Source: Paramacrobiotus metropolitanus (lineage: Eukaryota > Tardigrada > Eutardigrada > Parachela > Macrobiotidae). Taken from it: a stretch of 64,000 bases of DNA. The stretch covers positions 62,001-126,000 of the forward strand of contig NW_026570257.1 of the NCBI RefSeq assembly GCF_019649055.1, written 5' to 3'. The notes beneath the pieces were generated by a model that did not search any database, had not been told where the DNA came from, and saw only the letters and a program-made list of their open reading frames with translations. The translations under genes and the position numbers were made by a program. Of this stretch, positions 17,566 to 30,500 are shown piece by piece. The number at the start of each line of letters is the position of its first letter. Positions within the stretch are counted from its first letter, which is position 1.

Positions 17566-18270
17566 TTGCGAAAAGTGGAGAACATTTTGTCATCAGGATA
17601 AAAACAAAGATACAACAACTCAGAATATACCATTAGTGGTGTATTACTTTATGAACGGGAGGCGGTACGTATTTCCTTGAAACAAAAACTAGCATGGTCT
17701 ATATAATAATTATTATAATAACTGGTTGCTACGCTCAAAAGATACTCATCTGTGCAACAACGTTTTTTACAGAGTGACCTTGCCTACGACATTCGGATTA
17801 TATTGTAATTTAGTCGTACAGAGCACAGTACATTGCATGCGCCGCATGGGCAGGAATTCTGGTTATGCCGCACGGGAATGCGCGACCGTTTAGCCTTAGA
17901 TTGTATGTCTCTTCGTTGGGCAGCACCACATTCTACGCACGGGCCGGCGAGGTTTTTGCGATGTATTCCTGGAAGCAGTACAGTATGTTCAACTACTAAC
18001 TTGGTGGTAAGTTAACTGTAATGCTACATTTCCAAAGGAAGTGCTGTATGGGATCAGACAGTCACTGGAACTGGAATGGAGGCGCGTGCAATGGAAGTGC
18101 GGTTAGAGAAGCCGATGGTTATACTTTGGGCATGGGCTGGCGGAAAATTTGGCTGTTGTTCTGCGGTTTTGAACCTGTGGGAATAGCAGGTACTGTGTAA
18201 TGAGCTGCTTCGGGCGCTGACGTAGCATCGGACGTCCCAAGTACTATTCAGTTTTGCCGGCGTTGGCTTA
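17566..18270. other. Intergenic DNA
   Basis: Short ORFs only, no domain recognised, no RNA gene seen. Confidence 0.5.
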
Positions 18271-18714
18271 AGGTGTCCACATGCATTGAATGAATGCACG
18301 TTTTTTCATTCAAATTTATCATTCAGCAGCAACTATGTGTAGAAATTATCCTGCATTGAATGAATTCAAAGTATGTAGGAAACGAAAATCTGGATGACGA
18401 TCACGTGAATTCATCCAAAAAATCAGTGAATGAAGAGGGAGGGGAAATCCTTTCTTTTCATTCATGAATGAAACTTTCTGGCCACTCACTATCGCTGCCT
18501 ACCGCTACCGTGGGCGGGTGGATTGCCGATACACCGGGCGGGTGCCGTGCCAGTTGTTTCGTGGCATGAAGTATATGTAGTCGACTATCGCCATTCAAAA
18601 CCGCAAAACGAAACATTCATCGGCACGTTTCACTTCAGTTTTAAATCATAACATTTTGCTCTACTTCATGTGATTTGCTTCAAACGTGCATTACGCCATT
18701 GCATGTGGACACCT
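18271..18714. mobile_element. MITE with 15-bp terminal inverted repeats and TTA target duplication
   Basis: The left end AGGTGTCCACATGCA (18271-18285) is the inverse complement of 18700-18714. Both ends are flanked by TTA (18268-18270 and 18715-18717), a three-base duplication typical of PIF/Harbinger-type elements. The 444-bp interior has no transposase but several internal CATTCA/TGAATG inverted repeats (18284-18480). It is non-autonomous. Superfamily assignment rests on target-site length only. Confidence 0.7.
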
Positions 18715-18717
18715 TTA

Positions 18718-20574
18718 GGCATCGCCCTACTCAAGAGGCTTTCTTGCATACTTCCAGCAACAGTATGGATTAAGATATCCCTTGACTTTGAGGAGACCCC
18801 TTGAGTACGGCGACGGCCGAAGAATCAGTATTGTTTCACAGCCCACGCTCATGCGAGCATTGTGGAAGCTGGCTCCGGTAGTAGCGTGACAATGCCATCC
18901 GCCTACCGGCGGTCTAGTTGATGAAAACAGTGAACTGCTGACGGAAGCGAATTGTTAACACGGCAGTGTTTTTATACTGTGAGAAATAAAACCCACAGTA
19001 CAGTCCCTTCTCACGTTAATTGGGACAAATTCTTCATTTGATTATAACTACTGAGCGAAGCTCACTTTGTACATATTGAGAAATAAATTCCAAACCCAAG
19101 TTAAACGGGTATCTAAATTTTTTTTTAGGTGCGACCCACTTGGTAAATGACTAAATGTAAATGACCTTTATATTAACATGGCCGGTTATCAGTTGTTGTC
19201 GTCCTTGTGCGCTATGTTTTGTGCTTCTAATCATTTCAATAACAATTTTGGATAATTGACACCGCAGAATGCAAACGTTTTATCGAAAATATAGGGGCTG
19301 TGGGTTTGCTAGCGGTTGGGTCAGATATGCAAGCTCTTGAGAACATTTGGAATTTAAGCATTTTTAAGGCTGTCAAATTACACACATTCTTGAAGGCGGA
19401 AAATTAAAATATTGAGTTCTTTGAAATTCTAGCTGAAATGTGAGGCAACTCATGCTAAGGTTAAGTCCGTCCGACGCTTTTCAGTACTGTATTTAACCGT
19501 GCCGTATATTGGAATAAAATTACGTACGTACAGTATTTTAGTAACTCGATAATAAATTAACTGTGTAAAATTGGGAATATCTTAATGATGTAAGCGTAGT
19601 CACAAAAGCAGTGGTTTCATACTTTCATTTGAATTTACGGGTATTGCAGATACGAACACTCTAATGATAATTATGTCTATATTTTGGTTTTCTATAGTTT
19701 CTGTATGTGCTTCTATAAAAAGGTCACGGCACATGTGGCACCATTTAATACCTGCAATATATCCAAAAATCTTACATAGTGTTATATGTTGTCAATAAAG
19801 TGTTCTGTACAAAGGACATTCCTCTTTTTAGATCTGCTGAGTTGAACACTTTCAGCCATGGTTTTATCCAATTTTGTTGCGAACGTCTTTCATTAAAGAA
19901 GCGAAGGACAAATAATTTATGTCTAATTACAATCGGAGTGAAACGTAATCCCGAAAAAATCACTGAGGATTTTTCACACTTTGTCACGACACTTCTGTGG
20001 ACAAATCTTATTATTTAGATCTGACGCTTTGCATGCTCAGGTTAGGAGTTTTTTCCTCTTTTAGAACAAATTTTAGAAAATTCACTGATCTTTACTGCTT
20101 TAATTTCTAAATTCTTTATTGCTTTCTTAAATTCTTTATTTCTTAAATTCTTTATTGCTTTGAAATTCTTTACTGCTTTCTCAAGAAATTAAGGACGGTG
20201 CGAGACCGGGATGCACAAAACTGATCAAAATCCAGACGGTAGAAAAAAATGAACATTTCAAGGAAACAATTTGCTGTTTCCGGCGTAATTGAAAGTTGAG
20301 TAGTATCTTAAACGTGCATAAACGACAGGCCATATTGATCTAAAATACCTTGAATTCATAGGCACGAGAAGGCTGAAACGAAAGGAACTTGACGTCCGGA
20401 GAGCATTTGTTTAGTTATTTCGCTGGATAGTTTACATAAGGAGTTTCCAAATGATGATAAAATTTTTTGTTATAGTATTCGTGATTATAGGATTTTGAGT
20501 TACAATTAACGACGTTAATCGATGTTAATGTTAGCTGGAGGATGTGTGCTCCCGCTTTTCCTCTTTTCACCATG
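18718..20574. other. Intergenic DNA with a short tandem repeat
   Basis: No gene recognised. At about 20095-20185 the unit AAATTCTTTATTGCTTTCTT is repeated imperfectly about four times. Confidence 0.5.
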
Positions 20575-20972
20575 TGTAGCCAGTTACCTGTGCTGGTGGC
20601 GCTGCGTGTTGCTCTGACCGCGTAGAACAAAGCGGCCACCGGCACTCACGCGCCTGCTGCTTGCGCTCGGTACTTTTTCTGTGCCCGCGTTGGGTTCTGC
20701 GTTTCGGGCCGATGTTCTTACATTTCTTGTTCGTGTGCGCGCGAGTAATTTGTTCTTTACCACCCACCACACTCTGCGGTTTCTTCTGTTGTTATTTCGC
20801 GTTGTTCAATAAAGGGGCCTTCGGTTGCGCAGGGCACTGGTCACTCTCTTCCGCCAACCACCGATCGGCCGGCTTCTCGCTGACCCACGGTCACCGCCAC
20901 AGCCGATCACGAGAGTACCAGTCGCCCAGCTGCCGGGGTTCCAGAGCCCACAGTGGACACCGGAAGCGGTAA
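20575..20972 (+). mobile_element. GC-rich island, possible solo LTR
   Basis: About 400 bases with far higher GC than the flanks, containing an AATAAA at about 20810 followed by a G/T-rich stretch. The edges read TGTGTAGCC...GGTAACA, compatible with TG...CA termini. I could not find a convincing target duplication. The ORFs crossing it (both strands) look random. A CpG-rich promoter is the alternative. Confidence 0.25.
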
Positions 20973-23900
20973 CATTTGTATGATTTGGTTGTTTTATTGT
21001 CATAATTATGAATGCATTATTCGCAATAATAAATTGTACCACGCCGTTTTGTTTGCCACACTTTTTTGGGGAAATTTCTCGAATTTGCTTATGATCTGAG
21101 CTTTGTTCTTTGCTGTACCTAAACGCCGCGATTCATTTCCGAACAGCTACATGCAGTATACGTACATGTACCTACGTATCGGAAAATAATTAGATTTACC
21201 GTTTGCCTATTATAATAAGCAAACACAGAGTACATATACGAGGGTACCTAATCAAGTAATGTCGTTCGCATATAAGTTATGAAATAAAAAATATGAAATC
21301 ATTTTTAAAAAATAGGGCATTCATAACTGTATCAGTAGGCTGATGGCCGAGTCAATGCCCCCTCTCGGTGGCAGTCAGCATGAGTCAGAGCAACCCTAAC
21401 TCACATAAAATTTAATTACCAATTAAAAACTGGCGCACATTATCGTAGCATGGGTTTTGCACTATTTTACATAAAAAATTCCTATAGAAGTGGGACCCAA
21501 CCCATTGACTTTTTGACGCGCCGCTTGTGTTTATGGATGAGGGTCGTTCTTTATAAACTCGTAAGCAAAGTGCTTCTCGTCTCCGTTCTGAAAATTTGAC
21601 GTGGGACAACAGGAGGTGGTCGGAACAGTCTACTTTTGGAGGAGCCAAAACTTGAGCGCCATTGTAAAGCGTCTGGTTAAAAGCCATCCCCGATTAAATT
21701 TATTAGGTAGACAGCTGATCAAGCACAGATTATTGAGGCAACTCCGAAATCCTTTCTACTCATCTACCTGATTTTCCGCAGTGTGGCGTACCTTCGGGTA
21801 CCTGTTTTGCTGACTTATGGTGGTACGCTTTCTTCAGTTTAACTCCTCAAAGAATAGCCAAGTTACTATAAAATAGCCATCGGTATAACATCTACAACCA
21901 CGAAAGATTCTGGTTTTCATACCGCGATGCATAATGGAAGCTGCAGAAGAGGACAAGGTTCTGATACTGCTGTGCAAAGCCTTGAATCAGGGAACACTCC
22001 ATAGAACGTTTTTTGCTTCTTTACAGCGTAATAACGATTTTGTAACAAAATATTTTTTATGCCGTGAAACTATTATAATCTATGTATAATAATCTGCAAA
22101 TATTTTGGAAACTTTCTTTGAGAAAATTCAAAAAAAAGGGGACGGAAGGCGATTTACCGGTGCAATTTGGCATAACGACGGACCAAGACCGTTGCTTCTA
22201 AATACTAAAAAATTTATGCTGATAAGCCCGATGTATAGATACTTCCGTAAATAAAATTAATAATTACCTTAGACTTGCGCAGTTTAAAAAAATTTCCAGA
22301 TCTAAACGATTTTCTGCAAGGTAATTAATTAACGAACGAAAGACTAACTCGAAGAAAATTTTGATGATGCCATCACTTAATAATTTTGTAACTTTTTTGC
22401 ATCAACATTTCCAATCGGGACATAGATGCAATTTATGTGTAGAGAGTGTATGAACAGTTTTTTGAAAATGTTGGATTAATTGTATGAATCTAGGAATAAA
22501 TAAAAAATATACGACATGACTTGATTAAGCACCCTCGTATATTACTAAAATTAGTACAAATTCCTAACGATCGAAACGATTTGAAATAATATGCATGCAG
22601 TGAATGCGCGCAAATACCAGTACGTATGTACTCGTATGATAATAAAATAATTATTACTTATTCGCTTCTAGAGTTATAATAAGTGCAGTACATACTGTGC
22701 TTAAATGCGTATTGTACCTACGCAGTACGCACTATGGACTGCGATCCAACGTGCGTACTAAACGCAGTGCGTTTTTTCGCGACCTTTGATAGCTTATTAA
22801 GGGATTTGGCCCGGTACATAGCGCAAATTCGTGTACACCGACGGAAACTTTCGCTGTCGCGCACTCCCAAACACTTTTTTTGCATTGCTTTATGGTAGTT
22901 TGTAGCCAAAGATTTGTATACAATTATACATAGGCGTGAAATCCGTTTGTGCGCGCAACATCAGTTCGGGAGTTATGGCTGTTAGAATATTCAAAAGTTT
23001 AAATGCATTCAGGTGTACCAAAGTCTCATTATGGACGATCCTATCAAATTTTGCACATAAATGCGCATTACCATGAAGATTGTTTTGGTACGGATCCAAA
23101 TTTCATGATTTTTTCAGATTTTAAAATGAATTTCAAAATTTTAAAATTCATTTTAAAATTCGAAAAAATCGTAGAAGTCTGGATCCATTACAATCTTTAA
23201 CTTCATGTATGAAACCATGAAAGAATCGGTCCATAATAACACACCTACATAATCCCACGAAATATTCTAACAACTCCACGAACCTGCACTTCACACTATC
23301 ATCCTGTGGATCTTTGAGATTACTCATAACAAATTTGTACCGCCATACGTAATACTAGCATGTGTATTGGTATTATATGCTATACATTAGTTGCATAGCC
23401 TAGCTACTGTATATTTCTAAAATGTAGTAATAATTATATACTATACATCAGTTGCTAAGCTAGCTACATGTAACTATATTCTCAAAATTTAATAATGACT
23501 GTTAAAAAACTACAGTTTTTTGTTAATTTTTTTCGCAAACCCGTTCTGCTTACAAATGCCTCTTTATCGGCAGAAAAACGGACAACTGCAAACAGAGCAT
23601 CATAAAAATGGGCGGATGGTTGCTCGGCTCAGCACTCCCTGTACTTGCTGCCGTCAGCCGGCTGGAGGTTTACGTTGTGGCTAATCATGATGCTTATGCG
23701 CCTGATTTAACCGTATGTTTTGCCGCAACGCCACCGTGGCATGGTGCTTATGTACCGCGCTTGATTTAACCGTATGTACGTACCCCCGCAGAAGTTGCAT
23801 TTACTAGTATTGCCCTTACACTACGTACTATTTTATAAAAATTATTCTTATTGTTAGCGTTGCAGCGTTAAATTATTCCTGTCAGGCTGTCAGCATTACA

Positions 23901-24137
23901 GCGTTTCCTTATCAACAAGTTTTCCATTTAACAGTTCTTCTGAATTAATTATCGGGAATTTCTAAGCTAATCGCCCATTAAAAAAGCAAAAAAAATTACG
24001 TACTACGTAAGGGTTTTTTAAAGTACGTACTACGCAGGGGTTTTCTTTCAGGCACATCCCGTCCTTTTATTGTGGGAGCTAATTGATTTGATGATATTTT
24101 TCATCGGGATATTTGGGTGCCCGCTTATGAAGGAATT
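20973..24137. other. Intergenic DNA
   Basis: Three kilobases of AT-rich sequence with stops in every frame and short direct repeats (for example two near-copies of a 25-base stretch around 23395-23470, and two of a TTTAACCGTATGT stretch near 23706 and 23766). No gene or RNA recognised. Confidence 0.5.
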
Positions 24138-25585
24138 ATGAATAAATCCATGGTAGTGGGTTTCACGTTGTTTTTCCTGGTTTCTAGCAGCATTCTGCAA
24201 TTTTCTGACGCATGTGCAGCCAACTCTGCGAGCAGACTTACCAGAACGGAAGCAGCAATAAACAGCGTGAAGTCCGACCTGAGGGCCGTGATCGAAGAAT
24301 GCTGGAACTATACCGGTAGGCCAATTTATCCGAAAGATTTTGCTAGTATTACCAGCTAGAAAGTGTATAATTTTAATTTTACATAGAATTTGCGAACATC
24401 GCAGTACGACATTGACAAGTAATTTAGCACAAGGTCAATTTCATGCGGTTACCACGATGGCCGCACTAATAAAATTTAATTGCGGATTTGCGGTGTAAAA
24501 CATACTCTTATTCGAAGAAAAATTCTCGTTGCGAAAAACTAAGAACGGAGATTGAGAAGAATATTTTTTTGCCAAAAGAATATGATTGTTTTTTCCACGT
24601 AATGTAGACACCTAATTGCATTTTGCTTTATTGCTTATTAATGATTTTTATTATTTAGCAAACTTGATTATATTGATTTTATTTTGTTTATTTATTTCTT
24701 TAATTATTTATTATTATTGTTTATTTTGGTTATGTATTTCTAGCATTAAAATATGTATGTATTGCAATTTATGTTATGACTCTTATGGCTGCAGCTTGGC
24801 GCCTGATTGTGAATGCGGTACTGATGCATGCTTCAGCGAAGAAAAATCCAGTTAGGCTGCCGGAGCTCTCTCGGCCCCTTCCCGACCCTAAAGTTCATGT
24901 GCGACGGCCTAGCCTGGACGAGTCGATCAGTCTGGCTTGTGCGGCCCGCATGACGCAGCCAAATAATGTCGTGTGGAAACACAACGGTCACCTGTTAACC
25001 GCCCAACAAACCGGAGGTGACCTTCAGTACAGCCGCACCGGCGGCAACACCCTTATCCTGCACAATGTCACCTATGCGGCGTGGGGCAAATTCGAATGCC
25101 TGCAACGCTGTCAGTCAGACGGGATGGAATCGTGGTGCCCGATGGGAGAACACTGGGTGTTTCCAAAGCCAACAACCAGATACCACGAGGTGTTCGCGCA
25201 GCGCATGCCGCGTATCATTGTGCCGCGGTACATGCCATTTTCGGTAACTTGCCAGCTGGATTTCCCTTGTGGTCCTGATCCGCTGCAGCACTTTATCTGG
25301 CGCTATGACGGCGTTTTTTTGGCCTGGCCAGCCGGTCACTACCTGCAGCAGACGTCCTGCATCGACACTCACCGGCATACGCTGATGATCCACACTAACA
25401 CCTCCGAAATAACCGGGACTGACGGCCGCCCGCACTGCGCCTCGACGCTGACGCTGCACGTGCCCTGGCCAGAGCACACCGGCAGCCAGTTGGAATGCTG
25501 GGCGCGCTCCGACACTACCCAGCAATTGTGGTATGTCCACCCCACTTCCGTCCAGTTCAACGGAAGCCTCCCATTTCCCGGATAA
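24138..25585 (+). CDS. Secreted immunoglobulin-domain protein, two exons
   Basis: Exon 1 is 24138-24315: ATG, then a strong signal peptide (27 residues ending Asp-Ala-Cys-Ala), then a helical stretch. The donor is ACCG|GTAGG. Exon 2 ends at the TAA at 25583. Its acceptor is one of three phase-compatible AGs (exon starting 24795, 24837 or 24852). Exon 2 encodes at least one Ig-like domain: Cys at 'L-A-C-A', Trp at 'V-V-W-K-H', and a tail strand with N-V-T-Y and F-E-C. A second Cys-rich, Trp-rich segment could be another diverged Ig domain. There is no transmembrane helix or GPI signal, so it is probably secreted. Specific partner unknown. GC of exon 2 is well above the flanks. Confidence 0.7.
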
Positions 25586-26496
25586 CCGCTGGCAGCACTA
25601 GTAAATTATCCTAACATTTTTTTGACTTCAAAATAATTCAATGGTGAAATTAGGAATTAGTCCTGTTCTTGTTTTTGCAAACAATTCCTATAAGTGGATA
25701 TGGTTTTTAATTGGTAACTGTCGATTGCGTAGATATCTATGTAACAACCTGTATAACAACGACTGTTACTGGCTTCCCATTGTACAATACGATTACAGAT
25801 GAAGTATCGCTAATTACTTACTACTTACTAACACTACCACGCTACTTTTGTCTGCTGAAATCTAAATTACTGTACATACAAGCTCATTGTGTCGCTGTGT
25901 TACTCATACATTATGCAATAATTGTATGCCTGTACACAATTATCCAATACACACTGTACATAATACGCAAGGCAAGTTGATTTCCTACGACATTTCCCTG
26001 ACTCCTTATTTTTTTTACTGTCCATTTGCCTCACCGATGCTTTAAGCAAACTCTTCATTCACTGGATTATCTTAAAATCTAGCTCTTGTTACGAATTAGA
26101 ATTGCTTTAAAACGTTCCTGCTGATAAAAAACATATCTAAATGTTGACAGTTTATGCCTGGATGGACTGATTTCCTGGACACTATGCTGGTTCCGCAGTC
26201 TGTTTTACTTAGCATGCGATTATGTGTTTGTTTCCGAGTATGAAACGTAAACCAGAAATGGCGACCATCTGACAGCACTTGCGGCCATCTTATACTTCAT
26301 AGTCCTTTTAATAATGGCAGCGACTATGGCATGTATTGTGGGTATCAGTATAAAATACAGTAGAGCAGGACCAGTACAGATAACCAGTCTCCATTTTCTT
26401 GCGGATCATTGCAACTTGCCAAAGGAAGTACTATTCGGCATTAAATTCTATTTTATTCGGCCACCTTTCTTTACCTAACCTTACATCTGCGGCACG
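25586..26496. other. Intergenic DNA
   Basis: AT-rich, no gene recognised; contains the presumed 3' region of the Ig gene and the upstream region of the next gene. Confidence 0.5.
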
Positions 26497-27514
26497 ATGA
26501 AAACGTTGCAATTGTTTGCTATTGTTCTGGTGGTTTTTGCCCCTAATTGCGGCACCAGCGAGGATGTAATCTGGCAAGATGTCGGAGTTTACGGCCCCAA
26601 AACCAATTCTACGGAGAATAAGGTCATGAACGAAATCCTAGAGCTCCAGGACAAGATTAGCAGCCTGGAGATGACGGTCAAACAAGAGAGTGAATCGATC
26701 CTGTATAAAGGTGCAATAGCCCTTTCGTTTACTGTCATTGGGTCTACCATTGCGACTGGAAAACTTTCGTTCAAATTGGGAAAATACGTTGGGGAAAGAG
26801 CGGATTCCAAGGGATTCTGTAAAACATGCAAAAAGAAGCGAAGTAAGTGGAACTATTTTAAGTACGATAAAATGCAATGGGCGATATTATTCTTATATGT
26901 TTATACTTTTATAGTCTTTTATTTTTATATCCTGATATATTGATATTCTTGTGTGATTGCTTATGTTTCCTTATATTTCCTTTATTTTCCTTATTCTTCC
27001 TCATGTTTCCTTATATTTTTCTCATGTTTCTCCTGTTTCTTCAATGTTTTTCCTATGCTTTTTCATGTTTTCTAGTGTTCTTTATGTTTTCTTATGTTTT
27101 TTCAGTTTTTCGTATTCTTGTGTCCTAGTATTCTAGTTTTTGGATGCTTATATTCTTGTAGTTTGGCAATCTTCTAGTCTTGTTTTCTTATTCAGGCGCC
27201 GACATTCGTCACCGACACTGGAGGCTGTACGGATCGATTATAATTTAACAAAGTAAGTGCACTAGCAGTTTGATTACAGTATTATGTTTTGCATGCATTA
27301 CAAAATTAATTATGTTTTGGACTTCCAGCCGCCGGCTTTCGTTGCCAGAGACTGACGGAATCAACATCGACCGTAATCCAGAAATCGAGTAAGCAAAACT
27401 GTTAGAAATATGGCAGTGTAATGCATGCATTTCAAATTGTTGAATTTCAGCCGGCAACGATGTTCCCCTACACTGGCCCCTATCCAATTTGGGGTGGAGC
27501 GCAATCCGGGATGA
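26497..27514 (+). CDS. Small membrane protein with three homologous mini-exons
   Basis: Exon 1 is 26497-26842: ATG, a signal peptide of about 20 residues, a short coiled coil (about residues 45-65), a hydrophobic segment of about 20 residues rich in Ala/Ser/Thr/Ile (about 70-92), and a basic CxxC-KKK end at donor GAA|GTAAGTG. Three small exons follow with consensus junctions: 27196-27252, 27329-27388 and 27451-27514 (stop 27512). Read in one mutually compatible phase they encode three related units of about 19 residues, starting with an R-R/R-Q pair and sharing an S-P-T-L / D-x-N-P-style core. Exon 1 ends in phase 1, while exon 2 needs phase 2, so an extra small exon or another donor is missing. 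Family unknown. Confidence 0.5.
26945..27135. repeat. T-rich low-complexity tract in the intron
   Basis: Degenerate repeats of CTTATGTTTCC-like units over about 190 bases, inside the first intron of the small membrane protein gene. Confidence 0.6.
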
Positions 27515-30500
27515 CGAAATTAGGGGGATCCAAACGCAATCATTCGCTGTAATGTTCGCTTAACTTTGCGTGGTTCGGTGTGGTTGTTGTATGACGCTGC
27601 TTCAGTGCGATCAGTGCGATACAACAAGCCAGCTAATCGAATTCTTTCTTAAACACAAACAACACTTCATCAAACTGCTTTCTAATTTTTATCGTTTGTT
27701 AAACTATATTTAATGAAGAAAAATAAGCGCAAAAACAAAGAGTATTTATTTCAAATAATATTAATAATTATAAGAACTGAAAAAACCTGCAATTTTCCAT
27801 ACTCGCACTTGCGGCACAGTGATTAAGGATGTGCCCTCTTCCACCTTGCTTATGGGTCGAACAGCCGTGGCTGCTTGTATCGAATGAACAAGGCAGCAAA
27901 GTGAGTAGATACTCTAAAATCAGAATTAGAAGCCCTCTCACCACCCTCCAAAATTAACGCTCCCTGCGGTTTTGAACGCCCCCTCCCGTAGATCGCGAAA
28001 TAATAGACGCTCCCCAGAAATTAGCGCCCGTGACTCTTATTAATAAATACGGCGCATCCGCTTTATTAGTCTGTTGTGCTCTTTGTGCGTGCACGCCGTG
28101 GAATCTTATACAGTGGGTACATCCTACTATATTTGGTGACTTCCACCCATGCACATTCGCTAAATCTTCAGTTTTGACAGAGGTTTTAGTAGTTTATAAT
28201 TATTTATGATCTGTCTTGTTATTGCTGAATGCCATGAGCGCGATATTCACTTGAAATGTTGACCGCCCCCTTCCTCCCTCACAATAAACGCCCCTCTCAG
28301 AGCTGTCGAAACAATGAAAGCCTAGGGCGTTAAATTCGGAATTTACGTATTCCGAATTTTATAAACATTAAAGCGAATAGTAGTCCATTACAGCGAATGA
28401 TAGTCCAGTGACATGCTGTACATACAACTTGAGCTGCATCGCTAACAAGCCGTCACTGTGAAGCCACCGATGGACCGCCGCATTAAGCGTAATCGGACTA
28501 CAATAATCATAATAATAATAATAATAATTATTATTACTGGCATTACTCTGTTTCAGTAATAGTGTTACTGTATACTAATGCGTGCATGCATCTATTAGTT
28601 TCGCCATGCATGAATTGGCAGACACAAGAGTGGATAATTACTAGTACTTTTACGTAATTTGATCATCCATTTTTTCACACGCTAACTGGAGGGCGTTTAT
28701 GAGTCGGCATTTGGTGTGGTGTGATTCGTGTCTCGGGTTTTTCAATGCAAAGTCTATCCATTTCTTGATAATTATTGGCTTGTTCATTATTGGCATAATA
28801 GCAAACTGATTTTTTCAGTCAGCTGCTGGTCAGTTGGTCACAACAAAGCTGCAACGACCGCAAACGATTACCATGTATCTGTACAGTCTAGCTAATCGTA
28901 AGATTAGCGACGACTGTCTCTATACGAGTAAAATGTCATCAGCTACGGACGCGGTTTCGACTGCAAAATCGTAACCGTTAAGGATTCTCAAAATTTACCT
29001 ATACTTCACGATAAATCATCAGCAATTATGGTTTTCCAAAGGAAACAAATACAAACTACAGATAACCAGAATTCTAGAAGTACTGAATTTGTGCCATCAG
29101 ATTAAACAGCACCTCAATGCGTTTTCTGTACGGTAATAACTTTCTCCTCGTGAATATAGAATACATCCTAGTAGATTAATGATTTAGGCATTTCGGTGGT
29201 ATGCCGGCGCTCTAAATATGCAGTATCTAGATCTCTTTAGATATACAGATGCACTACTTGCGTTTCGACAGCGACCGTGCTTGTATAGTGTGGCCCAAAT
29301 ATCAGAGAAATACAGGTTAACTGAGAAAATTGCTCATTATCATCGATAGGTTTGCAATATGCATGCACTCTGGGACTCAAGATAATGTTAACGCATACCC
29401 ACCCGAATGCGTGGCGCTGTCGCTGTGATTATTATCAGTTTTTTAAGTCCACTGTATATGTTAATTGTTGTGCCAAAGCATTCCCATAAAAGAGCATCAC
29501 AAATAAAAGATTCCATCCAGTTTATGCATACAGTACTGATTGCGCAACATCGACGCGATAGCTGAAATATTGATTTCTCGACAACAGAGCAATGCCTTCG
29601 CCCCGGCCCACTGTAAAATTATGTAACATAAATGCCGAAACCAGCAAATAATTATCGACACTGTGCTGTGTGATGTTAGGTATTGTACGTAACAACGGTA
29701 CTGTAAATAGGATTTTTCGATGAGTGCGTATTATAGTCATTTTGCGGTATAATTTTGTGTTAGATGTGGCTCGCACTGGTGCTTCAGTACTTGTGCAGTT
29801 GCTGCTGTCGGTTACGGTTGCAGCAATGCACGTGAATTTAATTGCACCTATACGTTTGCATACGTACATTATTGCAGTAATTAGTTACTGTAATAGGTAA
29901 CTGTAACTGTGATTAGTTAAACTGCCACAGCCAAATAACACAGCCGTCCGGCTCCGCATAATGTGTGCCATTGCATGCTCGATCTGATGAGCGCCGCCAA
30001 TCTTAATGAAAACAAACCAAATACCCCGGATCGATTTTGCAACAACGGTTTGTGCACATATGGACAAACTGTGCGCTGGGCTGAACGGCTTATAAGGTTT
30101 AAGCTTGAACGCTTGGAGGAAGCTGTGCTCTCAGCCTGCTCTGCCGCCAGTGGCCAGCTGTCCGACGCTGCGCACTGGTGGTACATAAAATATGTTCACA
30201 AACTGATGATACCCGATTGAGAAAGTAATGGGAACACGCGCTGTGGCAACTGTACTATGTACAAGTCGGTCCGGATGATGAGCTCGCAAAGATATCGCTC
30301 ATGCAAATTGAGTGCGCTGTTGGCGCTTGAGACGATGGCCACTACACTGCAATATTCACATGACGAAATTGACACCTACAGTATACAAAATGGTTTTTGA
30401 TTTTTATAATTATATATTTGCTTAATGCCTCCAAGATTTATTTTTACATTATATTTGACAGTCAATAACCATGCCAAATGCACACCAGTGCGATCGTCTT

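Noticed and set aside
20661-20972. 103-codon ORF, hydrophobic and Cys-rich
   Set aside because: It lies in a GC-rich island with AATAAA and has no domain; the non-coding LTR-like reading is at least as good.
24616-24855. 79-codon ORF before the Ig exon, hydrophobic then Cys-rich
   Set aside because: It spans the intron of the Ig-domain gene; the frame that continues into the Ig domain is different.
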